Of a stretch of DNA of 64,000 bases, positions 12,212 through 22,953 are shown piece by piece. Positions within the stretch are counted from its first letter, which is position 1; every line of letters begins with the position of its first letter. The notes under the pieces are model-generated. The model had not been told where the DNA came from, ran no database searches, and was given only the letters and a program-made list of their open reading frames with translations. A program made the translations under genes and the position numbers. Source of the DNA: Hortaea werneckii (taxonomy: Eukaryota > Ascomycota > Dothideomycetes > Mycosphaerellales > Teratosphaeriaceae). The stretch is from the NCBI GenBank assembly GCA_037044905.1, contig JBAOKB010000150.1:62001-126000 (forward strand), read 5' to 3'.

Positions 12212-13423
12212 CACCGGCTCGTGGTCGTACTGCTCGTCATCTTCCAGCCAACGACCGGAGTCGAGGGCGACGGCGTGGTCTTGGTGCAGCTGTTGCTGCT
12301 GCTGATGGTGGAGATGATGGTGGTGGTGGTGGTGGTGTTGGTGATCCATGATGAAGGAGACTTGGTGGATGGAATGTCTCTGTGATGATGAAGAGAGAAA
12401 GAAGAAGAAGGACGAGAGAGGAGAGAAGAAAAGCTGGAAGATTCTGGGCCAAGCAGTGACCACGTCAGCGTGACCCCTCCAGGCAGCCGCGTCGCTCAGG
12501 CGGCAAGGGCCATAGCTCCATAGTGCATCTCAACCTGTTTCAGACCGGGGTCGGCGACGCGTCTAGACTGGCGACGCGGCCTTTCGTGACTGCAAGAGGG
12601 AGACACGTTGCTGCCGGTATTCTGTTTGCCTACAGCTGCAGGCAAAGCAAGCTCGAGGCCAATGCATCACTCTGAGGGAGTTCGAGCCTGGCTGCTTTGA
12701 GGGTTACGGTAGGTGCAGCGAAGCGAGGCGCATAACACGACCTATGTACCTTCTTTCAACCATCCCGCATGTCACAGACAACAGAAGTCAGGCGTGCCAT
12801 CATGAGGTCTGCTCGAGTGTTTGCATGTCTCTGTGCTTCTGGCATTCTACGTGACGTCTCTCCCTGTGAATCTCGTCGTTGTTGCCCCGTGTCAAGAATG
12901 TTTCCGTGATTCGTTGAGCTGTCTTTACCGACGCTTCCATCGTGGACCGGGAACCCCGAGAAAGACTCGACGAGCACCTTCCCCCGCAATCATTCCTTTG
13001 CTGAGCTATCACTGGTAACCTCTACGGGAGATTGACTCCTGCCAATTTCATGTTGAGATACTGCCTCATGGAGAATTTCGAGTCCAAATCTCGGGAGTAG
13101 AGCTGATCACAAGAAGGAACTGTATTGCGGTGGACCATGCCGTAGTACAATACTATTCTTTGGGGAAGCTGAGACCCCGAGAAGGCAGCGGGCGAAGGTA
13201 TGTCTCTGCAAGTGCTTCACGGTGATTTCTCCATGTCTTTCTGTACGGTAGATCTTTCCTCAAATGGTCATTTTTGAGAAAGCCGAAGAGGGAAGTGCGA
13301 ACTGGTATCCCATATGAAAAACCATTCATACAAAGCTGCTGTATAATGTTGTCGTCCTGGGTCCGCGTTGCCAACGTAAGTGATCACTTGCCATCTTTTC
13401 ATGAACCAAAGCTAACTTATTAG
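12212..13423. other. intergenic; His/Gln-rich frame and GGT microsatellite
   Basis: A GTG/GGT-type microsatellite at about 12305-12350 makes a minus-strand frame that reads a run of eight His followed by a run of Gln, starting with ATG near 12349. It leads into the carrier relic and may be its displaced 5' end or pure low complexity. From 12470 to 13350 no gene is supported. Confidence 0.35.
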
Positions 13424-13594
13424 TGGGTTTGCCGCATGCAACTGGTCCCCCAATTCATGGCCACCTACCTCAAAGACCTCCAAGCCGACGAATCCAATGA
13501 CTTCTCCGACCGGCAGGAGTTCCTCATGATGCACATTGCTCTGAAAACTCTGTGCAACTACTACGAGCAACACGACATGTATTGCGACCAGTGA
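13346..13594 (+). CDS. coding-like two-exon fragment, unknown
   Basis: A near-perfect fungal intron sits at 13376-13423: GTAAGT donor, GCTAAC branch site, TTATTAG acceptor, 48 bases. The following exon (13424-13594) reads MQLVPQFMATYLKDLQADES, then NDFSDRQEFL and LCNYYEQHDMYCDQ before a TGA, with codon use typical of a gene. In phase 0 the preceding exon can be read from an ATG at 13346 (MLSSWVRVAN), but the 5' end is uncertain. I recognise no family. It may be the last exon of a small gene or a gene remnant. Confidence 0.35.
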
Positions 13595-13998
13595 GACATT
13601 GAGCTCTGAAATTCAGATAGTTTTCACACTTCCATATACCTCAATTCAATTTGGTACTTTCTTTCCTTTTTTTTTTTTTTTCTATGGATCACTCTCGTTG
13701 TGTAGCAGCCAAGTCGCATCCTGAACAGTCGTTGCATTAGAAGTCCTCCCGTCGACAAGGGCTGCTGGATTAGCGTAGGGCAGTAGTGCGAACTGCTTTT
13801 CATTAGTAGACAGATAAGTCCAGAGAGATGAGCTTGGTCGGAAGAGAGTCCTGAGCTCTTGAAGGTTTCTCAGGAAGGGACCGGCTAAACATGTGCAACC
13901 CGGTCTCGCTTTTACGCAGGAACCAGTATTGCTCCAGTCGTTGTTCCCGTTGAGGCAAGGCCCAGTAGAACTCGTCCATCTCGGCATTTAATATACGT
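13595..13998. other. intergenic with poly-T
   Basis: Nothing coding is supported. A run of about 16 T ends near 13681, just after an exon-like block, and could belong to a 3' region. Confidence 0.4.
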
Positions 13999-14345
13999 GC
14001 AAAATGGAGCTGTATTGCCATGGAGCATAGCTCGAGGCGAGAAATGTTTTGTGGAAGGCAATGGCATTGCAATAAATTGGGCAAGAAATTTAGTAAAACT
14101 TTCCTTCAAAATCACATGTCTTTCAGTCTTGACAAAGGGTCTAAGTTTGCATCTCTGGGAAAAACTGCACACGAAATGGTGCTGTATTGCCATTGAGCAT
14201 ATGTTATGGCGCGCGATCCTTCTCGGAGAAGCATTGGCAAGAGGCATAAATAGGAAAAACGCAGGTGCAATACTGGCATCTCGAGGCAAAAATTGGATGG
14301 AAAATGGTGCTGTATTGCCCATGGAGTGTATGCTAGTATGAGATA
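13999..14345. repeat. diverged repeat array with GCTGTATTGCC core
   Basis: Three copies of a unit opening with AAATGGWGCTGTATTGCC and then CATKGAGCATA begin near 14001, 14174 and 14302, spaced about 172 and 128 bases. Each is followed by a second shared piece around GGCAATGGCATTG/GCATTGGCAAGA and an A-rich tail. A fourth partial copy of the core is at about 14850-14866. The repeats keep a frame on the minus strand that repeats a peptide like MAIQHHF, but with no start or domain I treat this as non-coding repeat. Confidence 0.6.
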
Positions 14346-17300
14346 TGGTCTGCAGATAGCCAATGGCATGGGAAAAAGCAAGGCAAAATCAGGAAACTAC
14401 TGTAATATTCCAAAAGAAAATCGTATTTCATCAATCTACGCATTCCCAGCCCAAAAATTAAAACACCACAAAAGCCCATTGGCAACAATTTTCCAGGGGC
14501 AAAAAAAGCAAAAGAAAAACACATACGTACCTTGAGTTCGAACTCATGACCACACACCGCTGCTCGCTGCCACGCTGACCACAAGAAACACACTCTAAGA
14601 AAGAACGAGTACATACCTGGAATCGTAGCCGAGAATCGTTGTTGACGTGATTCTTGTACCCCCAGACCAGTGGCTAGCTGGTTGGTTGAAAGAACACCCG
14701 CTTTGATACGGATATAATACTCGAAAAGTGGATCCGAACATGATCCGGCCGGAGTTTGTCGAGTCCGTTCGGGGTTATGACTTGGTCTGGCGGGGGTGGA
14801 AGAGGCATGTGATGGCTTGTTTTGGGGTGGGCGGGCTTCGCCAGGGGCGTATGGTGCTGTATTGGGCGGTATGGGGTAGGTGTATGGTCTTTTTGGACTG
14901 GAGAGGGGTATTGCTCGTTTGTATTGCTTTTTTGCCTACCTTTATGTACCAGCAGTTGCTATGAGACTGCAACGATCCGCTGTAAACGTGCGGTGTGGCA
15001 CCTTCTGTGGTCTGGTACGGTACCATAATCCTCCCATTTTTGGCTAGGAGACGCGCTATCCCCTCGCCATTGAGCCATTGAGACGGTATTGTATACAACA
15101 ACAAGCCATTGAGACATCTGGATACTCTAATGAGAGCTTACTGGACGCCTCTTGTCCGGGAACGATGACAGATATGAGATTTGCATACTACGATCCACGA
15201 AACCGCTTACTCCACAACAGACAACACCTTACGACGCGTCTTCGACGCTCTTCCAATCATTGAAACATCTCCTTCATCCGCAAGCGAAACAGAATATCCT
15301 ACGGCGAGGATTACGATCAAAGATTTACCACCCATCACTGCAGTCACTCGCTCCATAGGAGCCAGCAAATCTTTCCCCCCATCATCCTCCAATGGCCTCG
15401 CACAACAACGCGGAAATCGTCCAATACCCTTCTCCCTCCTCCCTCGGCTCCGCATGCACCCACTGGACGCGGCTACAACTGCGCTCCGAACAATGCCCAG
15501 ATACGAGAGAAGAGGGTGTAGCGATGCGATGGACACGCCAGCCCACATCGCACGCGAGCTGAGTCGAGAGTGGAGAAGCACGATGCAACAGGTTAGCCAC
15601 GCGTAGGCGAACGGGACTGCGCGGCAAGGAGTTCCATGAGAGAGAAGGATATGGATATAGAAGACCCTATTCGCGCGCGGAGGGTATGGCTAGCACCTCC
15701 TACTCCTTGATGGGAAGAGATCAACACCTCAGGCTTCGGGGTCGAAAGAGTGGACAGTCCAAACCGGAACAACCATCACCCATCCAAACGCCTGACTTTC
15801 CTACAGCGGCGAGGTCACCAGAAATCCACGGCGCAAAGAGGAAAGAACATGGGATAGACCGAAGCCGTACCCACCTCACCCACACTGCAACTGCAAACGA
15901 ATCCATCCTCCCCACGGGATACAATGACGCTTCGTGCCGGACTGATCTCAGACCATCGGAACGCCTTGCCCTTGCCGACTCCAAGTTCCCAGACCTTCGG
16001 CCGCGTACCTCGTGAGTTACCACTAGGAGCTGGCAACTGCGAGGATTATCGGACGGTTGGTGTGGACAAGAGTCGTAGACGCGCGGTCGAGCTGGAGGTT
16101 AGTATAGCTGGTGCTAGAACGAAGACAGTCGGCAGCCAAGAGGGCGATTCAAGAGTGGGCGATTCAAGAGTGGGTGATTCAAGGGCGAGCGGAACGTGTC
16201 ATGCTCCCATGTACGACGCACGCTGACATCTGCGTGTTGGGGGGCTTGTGCAGGGACTTTGGGACTGACAGAGGATGGCATGCCGGAACATACGACAGCG
16301 TGAAACAAGTCCATCATGAAGAGGAACAGTGGCTCGGTGCCAGTGGCATTGGCGACGGTGACCTTGCGCTTGGTCTCCAGCAGAATCTTGCCTTCCATAC
16401 TAACGCATGGCCACACGCCTTCCTCGAAGGATAGACCATTCTTGCATTGTGGAATCTTTCCCGCAGCAGGGCGCATCAAACCGGAGGATCAACCGGCGGC
16501 GCATGCGTTGCATCGCTTCCAAGGTCAGCCTCATGTACGCGGTGTTCAGCTGCTGACTCCGCAGCGCCAACTCCCCAGAACAATGCTTGAAACCGTCACA
16601 CATACATAGCCAAGCCTCATCCTGCCACGCAAGTTGTGCAACATGCGCTGCAGCAGAGGATGCACGCCCAGAAAAGCCTCGCGTTGCTTGGAAAAACGTA
16701 CACAGCCGGACTCATCCACGTGAGACACGTGTGACCACGCCACGGCCATGACACCGAGCACACATTTCTTGAACAGTCAGTAGAGACGCACGAAACCACT
16801 GCCCAACCATGAGGCATCAGCCGGAGAGTCGGCGTCCGTTCTCAGCCTTGCAAGCCAGCTGACCATACGTCTCGGCTTCTGCCCGCTGGCTCGGCACAGG
16901 CAACAGCCTATAACAGCAACATTCTCAGCCATCACACGTAGGAACGACGTCCAACAAGCCGCGACTACTACAACCGTAAGACGCAGAGCTTCCGCATCGC
17001 CGCTAATGCACCGAGACGCGCGGAAGGCGTAAGCGCACGATTGCGCGGCTCTGGAGTAGGAGAAGAGGGATGCTGATGCGCGCATTTGGTACCGCATGCG
17101 GACGCTGCATTATTCTGTCCATCTCGAAAGGAGAAAAGCGTAGCGAGGCATTTGCCTCTTCCGGCGTGAAAGTCGACGTCACATAGAAACGACCCTGGAA
17201 ATTCCCCGATTTCTTCACTTCGTGATTGGATGCTTTCATTACGATCTGAATAATGAAAGCAGTGCATGATGGCATGAATGGTGTGCATTTGCACATCTTG

Positions 17301-17865
17301 GTGTCTCAGTCGAATACCGAACTGTCGATCCCGGAGAATGAAAGCCGAAAGGTGTGGAGCTGCTGGTTGTGCTGATGCCGTCACCAGGGGACCGGGGCAT
17401 TCAATCGGATGGCTCGGCTCCAGCTACGGGTAGATCCGTCGAGGCCCGGACATCGGGATCCGAGCATGGAGAGCCGGATTTAGCGCTTGTCTATGAGCCG
17501 AAAATAGAAATCTCACCAGCCTCTCTCCACTTTTCGCGTGAGATCACCGTGGTGATCGCGTTGCCCTGCGTGGGTGGTGGCGAGCGAAAGCGAGCGCAGA
17601 AGATCACCGTCATGTTGGTTGGCTGAGCATCTAACAACATGGATCCAATCAAGTAAACGTCTGTCGTATGCATATCAGTCTCTTTTTGGAACAGAGACGA
17701 AACGCGCGGTCCCCACTCATGCCCCGTTTTTGGCTTTCGGCTTGGCTCGTGAGCATGTCAGCTAAAATCCGAGGATAAGCACCAGCCAAGAAGGATGTTC
17801 GGGGGTTGGGTGGTTGGTAAACCGTTTCGGTATGAGGTATATACATTCGGACTGTTGTCCCCGTT
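14346..17865. other. 3.5-kb stretch, no firm gene
   Basis: Only weak candidates are present. A 56-codon frame on the plus strand at 15392-15562 (MASHNNAEIVQYPSPSSLGS) and a 109-codon frame at 15686-16015 (MASTSYSLMGRDQ, Ser/Pro/Arg-rich) have acceptable starts but no domain and could be parts of one spliced gene. Near 16140-16185 a 13-base unit close to GATTCAAGAGTGG is repeated three times in tandem. The rest, including the overlapping minus-strand frames at 16114-17384, shows no coding logic. Confidence 0.35.
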
Positions 17866-18041
17866 GTCGTTGCTGTCTCCACTTTCAGTTTCCCTACTTC
17901 CCTCTAAAACCTACCTACTTCTACATTTTCCATCTTCCCTACTTTTTCCTACTATACCCCCAGAACCAGAAGTCCACCAACGACCCACCACACACACATA
18001 CAAACACCCCAACTTAGTATACCGTAACCCCACCACCCACA
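17866..18041 (+). promoter_or_regulatory. pyrimidine-rich core promoter and leader
   Basis: A C/T-dominated tract with very little G runs up to an A/C-rich start context (CCCACAATG). This is the usual layout of a highly expressed filamentous-fungal gene and fits the downstream cell-wall protein gene. No clear TATA box is seen inside it. Confidence 0.5.
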
Positions 18042-18907
18042 ATGAAGAGCGCCATCGCCACCTCCGCCCTCCTCACCGGCCTCGCCGCCGCCGTCCCGCA
18101 AGGCCCACCCGGCAACTGGCAAGGCAGCAACAGCGACGACTGGGCATCCTGGGCCACCGCCCACGGCGCCCCCTCCAACGTCGCCAGCCTGCAATCCGAC
18201 TTCGCATCCTGGACGAGCGAGGCCGGCGTCTCCGCCTGGCCCACCGCCACTTCCGAATGGGCCTCCATCACCTCCGCCAACCCGCTCCCCGCGGCGCTCA
18301 GCAGCGTCGCTAGCTCCTGGAGTACCATGACCACCGGCGCGCCGTGGGGCTGGGGTCCGAATGGAGGGCACGGCGGCCCCCACGGCGGTGCGCCCGGTTG
18401 GGCAGCAGGCAACGGATACGGACCTTTTGGGCGCGGGGACCACGATGGATGGGGTCCCTGGGCGAGCGCGAGTACAGGTGATTGGACCCGGGGTCCGTGG
18501 ACGAACTGGTGGGGCGGTGAGGGATGTCCCGGTAGTACTTGGTCTGGTAAGTGATGGACAAAACCTCTAAGAATGGAATGGGGCATGGCTGACATTGAGC
18601 AGGTTGGACCTCGGCGAGCTGGGCCACCGACGCCCCCTGGACGACTTGGAGCGGTTGCCAGGCTTCCACCACCGCGAGCAGTGTTGTCACGACGACTGTG
18701 ACGACGGGTGGGTCTACCCAGGCTTTGACGACGACCGATTACGGTATCCAGGTTAAGGCTGCGTCGGCTACTAGCGACTCTAACAGCGCGGAGTCTACTT
18801 CCGACTCCTCTAACACATCCGACTCTGGTGCGAAGCCGACCGGTTTCGCGTTCGCGGGCTCCGCGGCTGGGGTTGTGGGTGTGGTTGCTGGCGCTATCCT
18901 GTTGTAG
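18042..18907 (+). CDS. Trp-rich GPI-anchored secreted protein
   Basis: Two exons, 18042-18546 and 18603-18907, joined across a 56-base intron (GTAAGT donor, GGCTGACATTGAGCAG end), give 269 residues. Residues 1-18 (MKSAIATSALLTGLAAAV) are a secretion signal. The body has no known domain but is strikingly rich in Trp, Gly, Ser and Ala, with W spaced through segments such as DDWASWATAHG, DFASWTSEAG and TSEWASIT, then a Gly/His/Pro-rich middle (GPNGGHGGPHGG). A Ser/Thr-rich stalk (TSDSNSAESTSDSSNTSDSG) precedes a hydrophobic C-terminus (AGSAAGVVGVVAGAILL) with small residues before it, the pattern of a GPI-attachment signal. The product should sit in the plasma membrane or be cross-linked into the wall. 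It could also be an effector-like surface protein; that is inference. Confidence 0.85.
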
Positions 18908-21234
18908 ATGATGATGCAGAAACGCCCGACCCTTGACGCAAAAGTACGGAGGTATAATGTTCGAACGGGCAACGAGAAGTCGCTGAGGTAGAAGGGAAGA
19001 GGTGAAGGCAGGCGGGAGAGAGCGAGAGCGAGGAACGTGTCATGACTTTTCTAATGTAACGAATTCGTTGTACAAAACATATGGGTATTGAAATATCAGA
19101 ATGCGAGTTTACGCCAGCCCTTTCCACCGACGGATCTCTCTTAAAACGTCAGTGGCAAATCTTTCACCACCGCTGTTGGCCACTATCATCACCACCACCT
19201 TTCAAAAGTAACGAGTACTCTTCCTCGATCCTCACTTAGCAAAGCCAGCCCCGATCTTTCATGCTCCCTTCATCGGCTCTTCTTAATTGAACGATACGCA
19301 TTCTCGATTCTTCTTCAACAGAGTTATACAATCTTCCAAGGCTCTCCTTCGCTCTTCCTCTTCTCACCTCAATACTTTCATCCCCTTTTCATCCTGCCGC
19401 GGCTCTTTGAGCAAGAACCAAGCGCCAGCTAGTTTCGCCCTTCCTCTGAACGACTTTTAAGTCGAGGAGGGAAGGTAGCGTACCGAGATAGTTCGGGATT
19501 GCATCCTTCTCCAAGCCATCGTCGAAAAACGCTTCCCCCCCCCCCCCCCCCCCCCCGCCCCCACCTCCTCCACTCTTCTTCTTCCCCGCTCCCACCAGCA
19601 CCGCGTTCGCCAACCCCGTCGGTTCTTGTTGTCCTAAGTGCTTTTCTCCCTTCTCAAGGTCAACGACCGACGGGGTGGGATCCGTGCGGGACTTGGGACC
19701 ATCCACAATCTCCAAGAAACAAACAACGACGGCCATGACTCCATATCCTCTTCTCCGCCGATCTACCATCCTCTCGCCCTCCCATCCTCTTCCCCACCCT
19801 CTCTCCTCCGCGCCGCGGTGGCCTGGACGAGTGGAGCGGTGGTCCCTCTCGCTGACCCAGGAAGACGGAGCTCTAGTCCCGCAAGCACGTGAGCGTCGTC
19901 CCTCGACCGCCCTTCCCTCTGGTATGGGATACATACCATGCTCTCGCATCCATGTCCGCTTCCCTCTCTCCCCTTGTCCGCCGGAGTGGTATGCCGATCA
20001 TCCCCGTCGCGCAAAGGGAGCCCCAATGCTTTTTCGTTTCTTGATCTCTTTTCCACGGCTGCTGATGAAGATGGCGGTGTGCGTATCACGTCTTGCCCCA
20101 TCTCTGCGGGATGAATGTGGTGCGGGATTCACGCACGTCGCTCGCCTCCTTTCTCTTTTCGTTAGAAGGATGGCTTCTGGCGGAGACGGGCTGTTGACAT
20201 CGTCCGGTAGCAAGGTCTACAGAGTCGGGGAAATGGTGGAACTGGGTGTCGGTCGGGGGAGCCTGCGTCTCTGAGTATAGCTGCACAGGCTCCACCATGT
20301 GGGCGGGCGGATGCAGTAGAGGTAGCGGGCGCCGGTGGGCGATCGGAGGGTTTGACGGGTATGAGGTTTTTGTGCCCTTGGACGGGGCTGGGAGTGGTTA
20401 AGGGGATGAGTGAGTGCGGCACGTCTCAGGCTGATGTCCAGCTCATTGTTGGTCGTGGAATTCAGAGATGAGCTTTAATAGTCGCGTCGTAGGGCGAAGA
20501 GAGGTGAATCTGCTTGCCTCCATGCTTCTTGCTGTAAGTCGTGTGCCCTTTCAAGCAACTGGGAATCGAAATCGGTCGAGGAAATCGGGGCGGCGAACAT
20601 CGGCCCCATTATTATCTGCCCCATTATTACCTCTTTTCCGCGGCATGAGAGATGCGGGATGAGGGAGATGGCTCCATGTCCGGATTTGATCGGGTGGGAC
20701 TATGCATAGTGTGTTTTTACAGTGGTCAGCTGGCTCGTCTGCCGAGACTAAAGAAAAGACTATATTGGAAGGGTTGCACTTTTTCTCTCAGGGGCTGAAA
20801 ATTTGGTCTGGAATTTTCTATCGTTCTGCGTGTTTAGTGTCTGGTACATTAGGCCACTGGGAAAGGGAAACGGTGTTGAGAGACAAATTCAGAAAGACGT
20901 AGTGCTCTACTATCGATTTACGTCTTTTGCACTACTAATGCTCTTGGTTTTGACTTAATCAAACGATCGTGGGGAACTTGTATCAATTCTCCGCCTTAGC
21001 CACAGAGGTCATGGAGAGGGAGAAAGACAATCGGTTCGAACCCATTGACTGGAAGTATGTCCGGCGATCAAGACACTGTTCATCTTCGCCTTCGCTTCTC
21101 ATCAGTAGAGCTTGCAACCATAGATTGTCATTACTTGATCCACCCTAGCTCGTCACCTTGCGTACACCAAACCTAAATCAACACCCCAAAACGACACTGT
21201 TCCCTCTCCCGCCACCACATTCCCAGCCATACCC
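18908..21234. other. 2.3-kb stretch without a supported gene
   Basis: Overlapping frames on both strands between 19389 and 20280 (the largest plus-strand one 199 codons) are driven by C/T-rich low-complexity sequence around a poly-C run and show no domain. From 20280 to 21150 only short frames exist. A 20-base near-palindrome, CAATCGGTTCGAACCCATTG, lies at about 21031-21050. Confidence 0.45.
19535..19556. repeat. 22-base poly-C homopolymer
   Basis: An uninterrupted run of 22 C, then one G and more C-rich sequence. The opposite strand is a poly-G run that could form G-quadruplexes. Runs like this are error-prone in sequencing, so the length is approximate. Confidence 0.95.
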
Positions 21235-21696
21235 TTACCTCCCCCTCGTCTTGACCATCTTCCCAGCGTCATCCTCCTCATCACCTTCCCTCTCCATCCC
21301 CAAATCAACCCTATACGCCGCCAACTCCCTCTCCACCAGCTCTTGCACCTCCCTGTCTCCATGTCCACTATCCCCTCTCTCAGCCAGCCAAGCAGCCAAC
21401 TTCCCAACCAGATTTTCTTCCACATCCGCACACGCAAAGTGCTGCCCACTTTCATGGACATTGCTGCTGGTGCCGGAGAAGTCGTCAGGGGCCTCCCTAC
21501 CCGCCACCGACAAAGGAAGGATCGCCACCCAGTCGCCTTCAACGATGCTTGTGGTATAATCGTCGGACGGGGAGGTACGCGGGCTTAGGGCAGCCGGGAC
21601 GACGTTGGAGGTATTGTGATGGCCTCCCTTACCAGAACCCGGTGTGTTGGAGGAGGGGGAGGGCGAGGAGGAGCGGTCGTTCGTTGGCGTAGTCAT
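21235..21696 (-). CDS. unknown 153-residue acidic protein
   Basis: A single-exon minus-strand frame of 153 codons. The N-terminal 50 residues are Ser/Pro/Thr/Gly-rich (MTTPTNDRSSSPSPSSNTPG) and probably disordered. From about residue 50 the protein becomes ordered in appearance: SIVEGDWVAILPL, then CADVEENLVGKLAAWLAERG, then a helix with REVQELVERELAAYRVDL, ending in an acidic then basic tail. Codon use on this strand is better than on the overlapping plus-strand frame at 21158-21559. I recognise no family and the start is the first ATG. It may be real but small and lineage-specific. Confidence 0.5.
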   Translation of the reverse strand: MTTPTNDRSSSPSPSSNTPGSGKGGHHNTSNVVPAALSPRTSPSDDYTTSIVEGDWVAILPLSVAGREAPDDFSGTSSNVHESGQHFACADVEENLVGKLAAWLAERGDSGHGDREVQELVERELAAYRVDLGMEREGDEEDDAGKMVKTRGR

Positions 21697-22953
21697 GGTG
21701 ATTTGAGGGGACTGGGGTGGAGCGTGGTAGCGGATTGGTCAGTTTTTCCTTGGGGGATTGATGGTGGAGCGTATGGCGTGGTAGGGAGGCGTATTTGATG
21801 GTAGTTGTGGGTAGGCTTTGGAGTTTGTCAGTCGACCGGAATCAAATGGGGAACTGGAGACTGTTTGGATTTTTTCTTGACGGCGTTTGCATGGAAAGTG
21901 ATCGAAGAAATGGATCGGCTGGCACGTGGGACGAGAGTGCGTCCGTTTGCACAGTTGACGTTGGGAGAGCGATTCCCTGGGTACGGCCGACTGCAGGGCG
22001 TCGGCATTGGTAGAGTGTCTTCTGCCACGCCGAGATCTGTTCACGGCGCTGCCCCATGTTGCTGGCCCGTCGCCGTCGAATAAGTGTATCATGCTGAGTG
22101 ACCTTAGACGCGTCCGACCCATCATCAACCCCATTAGCCTACGCCGTCCATAGCATCAAGGGGACTGGGAGATGCCACTGATGCTTTCTTACCGTGGGCG
22201 TGGATGACAGGCGGTGAAGGCGTCGCTACAGACGTGTATAGCTTTCCTCACACACGCAGCAGTAAGCTGCTGTAAGTAGGGCGGAGTTGGGAGGTGAGAA
22301 GGACATGAAGAAGAAGACCTGAGCGAGAAGCAGGTATCACAACCCGTTGGGGCCAGTACAGAATAGCTAGATCAGTGTATATGACTGCAAGAACCCACCA
22401 AGTCGCTTGCTTTTTCGACGGCCGTGTCTCTCACTGCCATTCGTTGTGGTGCAAAGTATCTGTGCTCTACTTTTTCACGATGTGACGGCTTGGAGGCCGA
22501 TTATCTAACTGCTCACGGTGTTTCGAGCACGCGTACTTCGCTCAAGACCGTCGCACGCCGTGCCCGCGAGGAAAGCAATAGAAGGAAGGGAGATGTGATT
22601 TGGTATTGGATCTTGAACAACATTTGTTACATGCTATGTATTGCCTCAAGAGCGTTCCTAGGCCCACAGCGTCACGCTTCAAGGCTCTGGCTGCCGCAAA
22701 AACACGCGTAGCAAGTGAATCACACCATGGATAAAGACACACAGCGACCAAACCAGAGATGGAAAGACGTGAGGGAGAAGTGAGACGTGACAGCGGAGAG
22801 AGACATGATGGCGGAGAGAGACGTGAGAGAGGAGGGAGACGTGACAAGGAACGAAGAAGTCGAAAGACCACTATATCACAACAACACGCGCGAATGAAGG
22901 AAAGAATGTCAGTGATGCCTAGCGCCGACGATGACGGCGGTAAATTCTCCATC
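21697..22953. other. intergenic; purine-rich short tandem near 22760-22860
   Basis: No gene is supported. Around 22760-22860 the plus strand carries a loose tandem of a purine unit close to GGAGAGAGACGTGA, repeated about five times with variation, just before the larger repeat array. Confidence 0.4.

Noticed and set aside
12300..12350. GGT/GTG microsatellite as a CRISPR-like or regulatory array
   Set aside because: Simple trinucleotide slippage repeat; there are no spacers, and CRISPR is not expected in a fungus.
14527..14585. GAGTTCGAACTC element resembling a tRNA or tRNA-derived repeat
   Set aside because: It is a palindrome. No acceptor stem or anticodon arm is present, so a tRNA call is not supported.
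17952..18595. Large minus-strand frames (163 and 193 codons)
   Set aside because: Antisense shadows of the Trp/Gly-rich GPI protein, caused by its codon bias.
21031..21050. GGTTCGAACC inside a 20-base near-palindrome
   Set aside because: It looks like a T-loop but lacks every other tRNA part; probably a chance palindrome.
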